In this document: positions 1 to 9,945 of the stretch, one piece after another
Numbering within the stretch: position 1 is the stretch's first letter
How the letters are laid out: every line of letters begins with the position of its first letter
From: Naganishia liquefaciens
Lineage: Eukaryota > Basidiomycota > Tremellomycetes > Filobasidiales > Filobasidiaceae
DNA: 64,000 nucleotides
Reading direction: 5' to 3'
Assembly (NCBI GenBank): GCA_013423385.1
Contig: BLZA01000018.1
Coordinates: forward strand, 186,001 to 250,000
Position numbers and translations under genes: made by a program
Notes under the pieces: generated by a model
What the model was told of the DNA's origin: nothing
Seen by the model: the letters and a program-made list of their open reading frames with translations, nothing else
Databases searched by the model: none

Positions 1-2888
1 CCGATAGCAGAGCAGCACAAGATTCATGTTTCCCCGCAGCAGCAGCAGCAGCAGCAGCATCACAAGGAAGCCGCCCCGAGCGGTTCGCGGATCAGTCGTG
101 TCGCCGAACGAAGACGGGTCCGCCGCAAGGCGAAAAAGGAACGTAAGAAAGCCGAACGCCGGACGGCAGCAGCGGGAACGGGAACGGGATCCGCAGTGCC
201 GATGGGTGCAGGACATGGCGAGCGCAGTGTGAGTACCGAGGAAGCACGCGATCGGTTCGAAGCGTTGCTAGGCGAGTTTCGAGCGGGACGGACGGAGCAT
301 GAGCATGCGTTGGCCGAGGCCGAGGCGGAGGCGGAGGATTTGGATCAGCCCGTGGTGCCGGAAGAGGTCGTTCAGGGTGAGCCGCGGCCTTGCCCAGTCG
401 AGCGAGTAGACATGCGTTGATGCTGACGCTGACGCTGACGCTGGGAAAGCCGTGATGGAGGAAATGACGATGGAAAGGGACAAGTCGTTTGGGAATACGT
501 GTGCGCAGGGGACGTTGGAGGCCAAGAAATTGAGCATCACGGGTACGTCTCGGGCTTTCGAGGCTTTGTGAGCTCGTGGTCGGCGGCTCAACATCCCTTC
601 GCACCGACAGGTCTCGTGCCAGATTACGAGCAGCCGCCCGTCGCCTCGCTCAAACGCGGTCTCTCGCGCGTCTTATTCAAGTAGGCCCCGTTTTCCCGCG
701 ACACCCAAACGCTCCCCGTTGACTCTGACCTCGCGTCACCTTTCCAGCCCGACCGTTCACTTCCTGCGCGATCCGCATTCCCTCGTGTACAATTTCCCGC
801 CATCGCTCGAGCGCATCCCGCCAAGGGAAACATTTGCGGCACATCGGTTGCCCGGGTACGTGACGGCTTCGCAGGATACGGTAGGTCCCGCTCCGAGGTC
901 GTTTGTAGCCTTGTGCGCTGATGGTTGGATAGGATCTGGCGGCGTTGGCGCGACAGCATGGGTTGAGGTATTTTGGCTCAACGTCGACTTTGACGGCGGC
1001 GCTTTCGCAGATTTATTTCTTGATTAGCGGTATGTAGCCTCGAAGATGCCTTTGGAAGATGTCTGCAGTACTGATGATAGACTTGCAGGATTCCGGCCAG
1101 TGAACACGTCAGGTCTGAGTCAGGCATTCGCGGACGAGGTGGGTCGCATGCGCGATGATTTCGAAATCCTGGACACTCATCCGCTCGCATCAGCGCAATG
1201 ACTTTACGGCGGGCGCCAAGTTGCCGGCGATGCTTTGGGTTAGGCATATGGGCGATGGTCTGTACGCCGTGGATAATGACAAGCGATGGGACGTCGAGGA
1301 GAATGTGCTTTCGGATCTGGTAAGCGGCATCGAAACAGGATTCCTTGCCGTGGCGTGCCGCGAACTGACCACGTCGCTTTCTTTTCTCAAGGGCCGAGTG
1401 ATGGAGAAGATGTTGACGAGCGATGAAAAGGAGATGGCACGGTTCATGACCTCGAGCCCCGAGTCTGCCGTGCCGGAAGCCGAGAGACAGCAGCGCGAGG
1501 CGTATCACTACAGTAAAGTCGGTACCCCACACGGGATGCAAAAGCATACACGTCGTTGTTGATGTCTCTCTCGGCAATACAGGCACGTTCGCTCCTGATG
1601 CGTTCACAGTTGGACTGCAAGGACGCCCGGTTACCGGGCAAGGGGACATTCGATATAAAGACCCGGGCGGCGCTTGTGATTCGACATGATCGCGCGAATT
1701 GGGAGGTACGGGTGTCCGCGTATCCTGCAGTGAGGCACAAGATTGGACTGACGCGTGGTGTGGCCGTAGGAGAATAGCGCGTATGATATACACAAGCTTA
1801 CCGGTCTGAAAGAGTCGTTTGAAAAGGAGTATGTCTTGCGCGCGCGCTCTCGTCGGGAGCACGTTTGTCTGACACGGCATTCCAGGTTTTACGACATGAC
1901 CAGGTCGGCTTTCCTCAAGTATAGCATGCAGGTTCGTATCGGCAACATGGACGGAATTTTTGTTGCGTACCATAATACGGCGCGAATCTTTGGGTTTCAG
2001 TACATCTCGTTGTGCGTCCAACCCTCGACCATCTTTCCACAACCTCGGGATCTGATCTTTAGGAATACAGGGCCGAGATGGACAGCATTCTACATGGATC
2101 CCCCGAGATGGGCGCACAGGCTTTCAAGTATGCAGTCGCGCTGTTTGAAACAATTCTCGACGAGGCAACGGCCATCTATCCGGAGCAGGCAAGTACATTC
2201 GATTCGTCGCGCGGTACAAGCGCTAACCCCTACGCTTGCAGACGTTCAACTTGGTCTTGGAAGCCGTCAAGTCCACCACGACGGGCGGTCATCTCAACAT
2301 CTTTGTCACACCAGAGACGCCCAACGAGGAGACGCCGATTGTGCAATTCAAGCTAGAAGTCGCCAACAAGCTCGAAGGCAGCGCCGTTCAGGGACCCGTT
2401 GAATTCGAGAAACATCCCAAGCGTCGGGGACGCGTTACATGTAGGTGCCATTTCGCGGCATTTCTGGTGTGGCCTCTCTGACGGTGAACCAACAATCAGG
2501 GACGATGGATTACAAACTCTCGAGAAACCACGACACCGCCGCAGGGAAACAACGCGCGCGAGATCAGTTACATGCGGCTCGGAACAAGATTAAGAATATG
2601 GCCATGCTCAGTCTGCCGGCCGGCAAGACCAAAGAGGATATGGAGCGTGCAGAAAAGACGCGGTCGACAGAGACGACCAGATGCACGGACGACGACACGC
2701 CGCTTGATCCGTCACGCCTGGAAGTGAAGCCGGTGCCGTCACTTCCGGCGGTCATGCTCAAGTGGAAGGAACCCGATCATCACATTTTACGGATGCGAGA
2801 AATGGCGCAGCAGAGTGGCAAGGGTTATCGGCGACGTATGGCGGCCGTTCAGGGACGGAAACCGGTCGTGTATAGAGACCATTCGTGA
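1..2888 (+). CDS. PET127: Pet127-like mitochondrial RNA processing/turnover protein, 5' partial
   Basis: Pet127 proteins are mitochondrial, membrane-associated factors for 5' processing and decay of mitochondrial RNA. One frame is open from the first base, so the true start lies outside the window. The visible N-terminal part has a seven-Gln tract followed by a very basic Lys/Arg stretch. Conserved blocks follow across several short introns: YNFPPSLERIPP (about 800), RLPGYVTASQDT (about 850-880), a block rich in FGSTSTLTAALSQIYF (about 985-1015), GFRPVNTSGLSQAFADE (about 1090-1138), AGAKLPAMLWVRHMGDGLY (about 1210-1265) and LDCKDARLPGKGTFDIKTRA (about 1611-1670). The first visible intron starts near 379 with GTGAGC and carries a TGACGC repeat. 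The gene ends VVYRDHS-stop at 2888, tail to tail with the next gene. Family recognition comes from the order of these blocks. Confidence 0.82.
36..57 (+). repeat. CAG tract coding for Gln
   Basis: Seven consecutive CAG codons lie in the open frame of the Pet127-like gene and are followed by two His codons. A pure CAG run is prone to length change. Confidence 0.7.
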
Positions 2889-3025
2889 GCATAATGTAGG
2901 ATGGCACGGGCATATATCACATGCCATGCCATGCCAAGGCCATGAGCGTAAATAGAAATACAGTCACTACGGCGTTCATCCACTCCTCACACATCCAGTC
3001 TCCCCGTCAGACCAACCCACGTCCC

Positions 3026-4559
3026 CTACTTTTTGCCCTTCTTCTTCTTTCCCTTGCCGCCCTTGCCCTTTGCCCTTGGCTTGCCGGTTTTCGCGGCATT
3101 GTTTCCTTCCTCGGCGGCTTCTGTCGCTGGCGGCGGCGTAGTACCCTCTGTCTCGACCTCGGGCACGGGCGTCACCGGCTCGGAATCATCCGGCGTCGCT
3201 GTGGCGCTCGGCTGATCAATCTCCTGGGCGGATGCTGCGGCCGCGACTTGGGCGAATGACGACAACGGCGGCTGTGACGACGACGACGGCGACGACGACG
3301 ATGGCTGTTGAACGTCTGTGCGCTGCGCCGCGGCGGGCGCGGAAGGCTCCGAACCGTGCAGATCGAGGCCGAGCTTGGAGGATTCGCCCGTCGGTGCGGC
3401 GGATGGGGCGGATGGGGCGGATGGGGCGGTTTCAACAGGTGTTGGCTCAGCGGCAGCGGCGGCGGCAGCGGCGTAGGAGGATGGCTTGTCGGATTCTGAA
3501 TGTGATGGAATAGTCTCGGTTGGATTTACCGGTAGTGCGGGAACAACGAGTGACGGTTCTTGCGGCTCTTGAACGACCGGTTCGGAAGCGGTCGTGTCGG
3601 GTATCGGGTCTTTCGAGGCTGACGGGGCGGTTGCGGGCGGTTCATGCAGTGTTGACGTTGATGCCTCGACGACTATCGGATCTTCCTTTACAGTCGACTC
3701 GACAGTGGAAACTTGCCCGGTCATCGTTCCCACGTCGGGTTGTGTGACCGTTTCGGCTCGTGCGACCGGTTTAGGCTGCGTTGGTTCCACCTTGACGGAC
3801 TCGGTCGTCCCCGTCACCGCCTGATCTTGTTGCGTCTTGACCTCCCTCCTTCTCAGCGACGTCGGTTTCCTCGCCCCGCCACCACGTTTACCCCTGCCCG
3901 AGGAAGCCCCACTGCTCGTCCGTGTCAAGCCGAGGTTGACTTGCTTGACGGCATGACCCGGCGCCGCGGTGGATGGTTCGGTGCTGTGTTGGGAGTTGGT
4001 GTCGTGGGGTTGGAATGTTGGGGATGCTGGACGAGAGGATTGGGGGCTTTGGGTGTGATTTGTGAGAGGACTTGATGGACGGTTGAGGGAGAGCATGCGG
4101 CTGATTGGGTTTGCGAGATGGTGATGATCAGTCGGCAGGACCACGAGGAGGGGAGAAACAACATCCAAACGCACTTTCCCGCTTGACCAGCAATTGCGTT
4201 CAACCGTTCCCTTTCCCTCTCTTCCCGCTCGCGCTCATCCTCTTCCCTCGCGCGCTCCTCATCCTGGCCCGTCGCACCATACGCCTTGTTACCCGTCGTC
4301 TTGCCACTCCCCTCGGCGTTTCCAAACGAAGTGATCGATCGGGTGTCGGCGGTATCGGGGTTTCGCGCATGGGCGTGGTCCAGTAGCGAGTTTTCCTCCG
4401 AGGAGGACTGCCGAAGGGGGGGAAGGGAGGGATGAGCCGTCCGCGGGAAGGAGGAAACGAAACCGGGGGCGCGCTCACATGATCATTCGACTTTTTGGAT
4501 TTCTTGGTACGCGATCCCGAACGGGGGAAACAGCAGAAAAGGGATCCGAGGAGTCCCAT
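3026..4559 (-). CDS. Ego1/LAMTOR1-like lipid-anchored protein with long low-complexity C-terminus
   Basis: The start at 4559 gives MGLLGSLFCCF, a strong N-myristoylation signal (Gly2, Ser6) with a CC palmitoylation pair. This is the hallmark of LAMTOR1/Meh1-Ego1, the vacuolar anchor of the Rag GTPase (TORC1) complex. Exon 1 is 4479-4559. Exon 2 is about 4175-4407 and contains an ENSLLDHAH motif, then NKAYGATGQDEE and a charged helix, as in LAMTOR1. An intron at 4101-4174 leads to exon 3, 3026-4100. That exon adds over 350 residues rich in Pro, Ser, Thr and Glu and ends in a Lys/Gly-rich tail (KGKKKKGKK). The usual family length is about 160-200 residues, so the tail is unusual. The anchor is well supported; the Ego1 assignment is inferred from motif order. 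The start lies 254 bases from that of the divergent WD40 gene. Confidence 0.6.
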
Positions 4560-4813
4560 GGTGACGGTGCTGGTGGGACGACGACAAATGAAAAAAGGCG
4601 GGGATGCCGCATGGCGGACGCTGTTCATTGTCGACTTGGGCTCTGACTCGGGAAAACGCAACGTATGATCGGCGGCCGAAGAGGGGAAGCGCGGATGCAG
4701 ATGAGGCGGGGAGATGATATATTGATGGAACATGCATGGAATAGGGGAATCATGACGGGAGGTGTCTCACTCACTGTATTCCAGAGAGAGGCAGGGCATC
4801 CCACCCGCCGCAA
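4560..4813. promoter_or_regulatory. Shared divergent promoter region
   Basis: This stretch separates the start codons of two divergently read genes (Ego1-like and WRAP53-like). It must hold the start region of both. No specific factor site was recognised. Confidence 0.4.
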
Positions 4814-6849
4814 ATGGACCCGCCACAGGCCCCCCTCTACTTTTCCGTCACACCCGGGAACACGGCATCCAAGCGACGGCGCATTCTTCGTTGTCCAGGC
4901 GACCAGCAACGCACCGCCGCCGCTCGCAGGAATCTCTACCGTGGGGCAAAGTGGTGCGCAGATGGAACGGCCGTTCTCGCTCAGGCGGAAGATCGGTCGG
5001 TGCATGTGCTAGAGACGTACGTTCGGCGGGCTCATTCCCGTGGACGTATTCCTCACAACCCGTAATCTCGCAATGCAGACCGCAGGAAACGGACCGCCCT
5101 GGAAATGATCAAGAAACGCATCAAGAGATAGGCTCGTCACAAGACAGTACGCCCATCCCAGCTCAAACCTTTCCCATAACCATCCTTCAATCCCTCGCAC
5201 CAAACAGCACCTCCTACCCCATGGACACCAACTCTCATCTCCCGCCAACCAACCCCAGTCGTCTGCTCCACATGGTACCCCTCGGCATCGCGTGATAGTT
5301 CATCGACATACTGTTTCGTCACAAGCACGAGGGACCGGCCCGTTCGATTGATCGACGCTGGAGATGGCAGGGTGAGTTTGGGGTTTATCGTTTGAGCGGA
5401 GGGGAGGGCGGCTGATGGGTTGGCGGTCGGATTTAGTGTAGGGGTGTGTATCCGATCTTGCATAATGAGCAGTTTATTGCGCCGACGTGTATGATGTTTA
5501 GCCCGGATGCCAGCAGGTGCGTTTTAGTATCCCAGTGTAGCTTCTTCTGGGGAAATGTTGATTCCATGATTTTTCCCATTCCGTGACTTGCCCATTCCGT
5601 AACGTGTTCACTCCGTCATCCGGGCCAGACTCTACGCAGGGCACGACTCGGCAATCGATGTGTTTGACTTTGCGCGCCCGGGCGAGGGCACGCGGTTAAA
5701 GTTGAGCCCCTCGCGCAAGAGCAAAGACGGACAAAAAGGTATGCTTTCGCAGGTCCTTTTCCCATTCAAGCCTCTTGCGCCTGCTCATCCAGGTGCGATT
5801 TACTCCATCGGGTGACGCTCTAGGCATCGTCTCGGCCATGACGTTTTCCCCCGATGCTGCGTCGGGGATGTACGCCGTCGGGACGTTCAAGGGTGGACGT
5901 GTGTCCTGTTATACCGAGGATACGGGAGATGAGAGGGTGATGGAACTTGACGTGGGGAATAATGCGCAGCGGGTATCGGGACAAGGCATTACGCAGGTTC
6001 GTTTGGATTCCAAGAGGGCTTTCCCCCCTCTCACACAGTACCTGATCTCAACCCCTTTTCCCCCGCATTCTCACAGCTGGCATTCCATCCTCTCAATCCC
6101 TACGTGCTCTTCTCCGCCTCACGTCAATCCGACTACATAAGCGTCTACGATATCCGGAACCCTTCGTACGGGCCGTACATGTACCTGTATCGACCGGGCT
6201 TGACGCAGCAGAGGCTCGGGTTCGAGGTGGATTGGGCGGGAAGGTGGTTGACGACGGGTGGAACGGTATGTCGCGCCTTGGGAGACGGGAACCTTTTGCG
6301 CTGATAGATTTCGGGTAGGATGGAGTGTTGAGGGTGTATGATGTGAATCCGCCCGTCAATGATAAGCCAGTGATGGAGCACGACCTACACACGGGTAAGC
6401 ATCGTCTCGCGCATCACCCCTTTTGGTATTGAGAGTGATGATCGATGTTGTGGGACAAAGATTCGATTGGCTCAGTATCGTTACATCCGTTCAAGCCTTG
6501 GGTTCTCACGGCGTACGGCTCGCGACAACCCTCGGCGTTTGAACGGTCGTTGGAGGACAACGATTCGACGAGCGAGAATGACGACTCGGAAAGCGAGAAT
6601 GACAAATCGGACAGCGAGGCTGATCAGAGCAGTGAATCGAGCAAAGAGGTCGCGGATGGGGAGGAAACGATGGCCGTGCCGGTGGCTGCACACGCGACGG
6701 GCGCGTTGGGTGAGCATGGTATTGGGTCAAAGGGGAATAGCGTTGCGATGGAAGGGGAAACGCTGTCGACGGATACGTCGTCGTCGGCATTTGGACGGGA
6801 TGCCGGTATTGGCTGGATCGGAGCACTCGAAGTTTCCGTCTTTTATTAG
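4814..6849 (+). CDS. WRAP53/TCAB1 (Swt21-type) WD40-repeat protein
   Basis: WRAP53/TCAB1 is a WD40 propeller that binds small Cajal-body RNAs and telomerase RNA in animals; fungal relatives include Swt21. The first exon starts at 4814 and carries the family opening YRGAKWCADGTAVLAQAED. Later blocks are VTSTRDRPVRLIDAGDG (about 5318-5375), LYAGHDSAIDVFDFARPGEG (about 5632-5692), IVSAMTFSP and GTFKGGRVSCYTED (about 5828-5930), SASRQSDYISVYDIRNPSYG (about 6112-6172) and DGVLRVYDVNPPVND (about 6320-6362). A GT...AG intron at about 5741-5823 joins GQKG to IVSAM. The last exon has SIGSVSLHPFKPWVLTAYGS and then a Ser/Asp/Glu-rich tail. The tail before the final short segment DAGIGWIGALE is longer than I would expect. 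I am confident of the family and less so of the exons between 5010 and 5270. Confidence 0.8.
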
Positions 6850-7092
6850 GGACACTATGCGTGCTACTCTGGGTTGTCAAGTCATTTATTTCATTGTCCA
6901 TATTCACATAATGCAAAGAGACCGCGACAGGCAAAAAAGACATTCGAAGATATATACGAGAGACCCAGAACACTTTGGAGAATACAACAAGAGATTCAAG
7001 CAGACAAGATTCAGGCAGAGATTTTCGTCAAAACAAGAAGAATCAGAGTACGAGCACAAAGTCTCAAGCGCCAACTTTCAAGCACAAACGAG

Positions 7093-9945
7093 TCATTCTC
7101 GGCGTCGGCCCAAAGTCGAGGACGCCCTCGCAGAGTCGATCCTGGCGCCAACGGCCGCCGTTTGATCGAGCTCTCGTCTTTGGTCCGCCTCGAGTATAGG
7201 GATCAGTTCGGCTATCATCTTTGCCGCTTCTTCCCTCGCGGCCTCGGCGTGATCGCCCAAGGGATTGGGTGCCATGTGGTCCTCCAAGGGCGTGTGTGGG
7301 CGTTGCTCGATGGGAGCGGCAGCGGGCAAAGGATCGACTTCCTGCTCCGTGCCGTCGTGAAGCAACGGCAGGTCGCCGTCAAGGTTGCGGCGATAGCCCT
7401 GCGCTCTAGCCTGCGCCGGCAAATCCTGAGCCTCCCGATGAGCAGCGTCCGCTCGTGCTTGCAAGGCGTTGACATTATCACCCGCTTGAGTTCGGATGTC
7501 GGGGACATTGATACATCGGCGTTGAAGAGGACGATCCGATGCATTCGTTGCCTCCTCCTCATCGTCGCTGTCGGTGTCCTCGAAGCTCCATGGCGATCTC
7601 TTGGAGTTACGGGGCGCCGTCGGAGCGTGCTGTCCAGCAGACGCTCCCGGCACAGAACCCAATGTGACTCTTTCGGCGGGTCGCACTTGGGTCTCGATCA
7701 ACGGCAAAGTAGGTTGCGATGACTGCTGCTGTGGCTGTGGTTGAAGCCGTTGCTGTTGCTGAAGCTGTAGCTGTTGTTGAAGCTGTTGCTGGAGCTGTTA
7801 TTGAAGCTGGTGCTGTTGTTGTTGTTGCTGTTGCTGCTGCATCGACAGAGCAAGCTGGCGCAAGTCGTCCAGTTGACGAGCGCGACGGGCTGATCTGACA
7901 AGGCGCGCACACAGATCGCGTCGGGAGAGGCGGACAACTGCGCCAGGCAAGTGCCTGTCATCGTGCCGACCAAAGAAAGATCGCATGGGAGCATAGAGGA
8001 GCGACGGTTTTCGTCTCAAGAGCGATGTGGATCTGAATGCGCATGCGCGAAGGTGACGTCCGCCGCGTTTGCCACGGGCGTGTCGATGTGCGACACGTTT
8101 GCCTCGGAGACGCCGAGCCTGAAGCGCAATGTTGGATCGCGGTCGACTTTCGATCAACGTGGGTTGCGCTTGAAGCTGCTGTTGCTGCAAAACCGGAATA
8201 AGCTGGCGCAAGTCGTACAATCGAAAGGCGCGACGGGCTGATCTGACAAGGCGCGCACTCAGATTGCGTCGAGAGAGGCGGATGATTGCGCCAGGCAAGT
8301 GCCTGTCATGGTGCTGACCAAAGAAAGATCGCATGGGAGCATAGAGGAGCGACGATTTTCGTCTCAAGAGCGATGTGGATTTGAATGCGCATGCGCAAAG
8401 TTGACGTCCGACACGTTTGCTTCGAGGGTGGCGAGCATTGCATTGTCGGGACACGGTTCGCGATGAAGAAGCGACAGTCGGCGAAGCAGTAGCAACGGTT
8501 GGCGGAGAAGGAACGACAATCTGTGATGGAGGAACGACAACCGGCGATGAAGGAGTGACGTTTGGCGTTGAAGAAGCGATAGCCGACGCTGGAGTAGCAA
8601 CGGTTGCCGATGGAGGCGCCAATGTTGCCGATGGAGCCGCAAAGGGTGGCGATGGAGACGCAACGGGTGCCGATGGAAACGCAACGGACGGCGATGCAGT
8701 AGCGACGGTTGACGGCGCAAAGAGACTCCCTATTGGCGTGTCACTGGATGCGGGCATGGATGAAGGCTCTTTCAGCTCAGCCGGCGACGACTTTCCTGAG
8801 GTGGTTCCGAGCGTCTCCGCACTGGGAGCCCTCTGGTCGGTACGAGACCGGGCGTCACCCTTGTCGCGATTAACATCGGCTCCGAGCGCTCTGTTTATCT
8901 TCCCGATGAAGAGTACGTTTCGCAAGTCACCCTCAGTCAGCTGGAAATGAATGTCACGTCAGTAAGAATACGCAAGATGAGGTCTAGCGGAGATCACGTA
9001 CGCTCGGATGCACCACTCTTGCTTTGGGTTTCGGAATTTCTTTTTTCTTCTCCGCCTCGGCTTCCCCCTTGTCCGGCAGACCAGAAGGTGCCGCTCGATC
9101 CGGATTGGACTGCATACCCTTGTCTTCTCCCTGCGCGTCATCGGAGTCGCTGTCCCAATATCCTTTGCAGTTTTCCGGCATCCCGAAGCGATTGCGTCTT
9201 CTCGGCGCCGGTGCGGACTTCGTTTCCTCGCCTTTCTTCTCGCCCTCGCCGCACTTGCTGTTGGACGTTGGGTCCGATTTGGATTCCAAACCCTTGTCTT
9301 CGTCCTGTGCATCGTCGGAGTCGCTGTCATCCCAGTTGTCCGGCATTCCGTAGGGACCATGTCGTTTGGATATAGCCTTCGAGCCATCGACCCTTTTCTC
9401 GCCATCCTTGGAGTCGCTGTCGAGCAGGTCGTCATGACCGGCGTGCGTCTCTCCAAGAGGATCTTGTAGAACGGCGGACGAAGCGGCTTGCTCGATTTGA
9501 TGGCCGACGCACACCGGCCATGCTCCAGGCAGCTCGCACTGGCGACACTGAGGGCAATCGACGATGGCGAGATTGGTGATCGTGCGGCGGACAGCGAGGT
9601 AGATGGCGACACAAGACGCCGAGAGGTGTTTCAGAAGAGGACCGAGAATCATGACTGACGTTTCGAACAGCCACACGGCGAGAAATGCGATCAGGCGATC
9701 CACCCCATTGAACGTGATGCACTCCCAAATGAACCACAGCAATGCCTGTCCCAAGATTGCGAATGTGCCGAGGAAGCTGGCTTTCTCAAAGTAGTCGGGC
9801 CATGTGCCTGTAAGGAAGATGACCCTCAGTCAAATGTGACTGGCAGACGCACATTAGACTTACTGGACGGGAACGCGTCCTGGCAGAGGTTACTGGCAAA
9901 CAAGAGAAGCCAAAAGAAGCCGAGCGCGGGGATTTGCCAGAGCAT
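7093..9945 (-). CDS. Unrecognised membrane protein with Gln tracts and a 116-residue duplication; in-frame stop
   Basis: I do not recognise a family. The chosen start at 9945 gives a signal-peptide-like opening, MLWQIPALGFFWLLLFASN. A GT...AG intron then joins SS to TWPDYFEKASFLGTFAIL and two or three hydrophobic segments (IAFLAVWLFETSVMILG and neighbours). A Cys-containing segment (CPQCRQCELPG) follows, then two acidic DSDSDDAQ repeats ending at about 8990. A second intron (donor GTACGT near 9000, acceptor near 8940) leads into LTEGDLRNVLFIGKINRA and a long Ser/Ala/Pro/Thr-rich stretch. Two copies of a basic 116-residue unit and a Gln tract complete the readable part. The frame meets a TAA at 7798-7800 inside the Gln tract and then stays open in the same frame to 7093. 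So this is one gene with a nonsense codon, or a gene ending at 7798 followed by a remnant. Confidence 0.5.
7854..8427. repeat. Tandem duplication, period 348 bases
   Basis: The stretch starting at 7854 (GCTGGCGCAAGTCGT) returns at 8202 and stays nearly identical for about 200 bases. The block GACGTCCG lies at 8055 and again at 8403. The period of 348 is exactly 116 codons, so the reading frame of the minus-strand gene is kept in both copies. The copies differ by scattered substitutions, so the event is not brand new. Confidence 0.85.

Noticed and set aside
92-604. Minus-strand open frame opposite the Pet127-like gene
   Set aside because: It is the shadow of a GC-rich coding strand and shows no conserved motif; the plus strand carries the recognisable protein.
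978-2117. Minus-strand frame of 379 codons
   Set aside because: It overlaps exons of the Pet127-like gene that hold strong family blocks, and it crosses several of that gene's introns without sign of coding on this strand.
7698-7994. Minus-strand frame starting MLPCDLSLVGTMTG with an Asn/Ser tract
   Set aside because: The same frame in the second copy of the duplication has stops, while the Gln-tract frame stays open in both copies.
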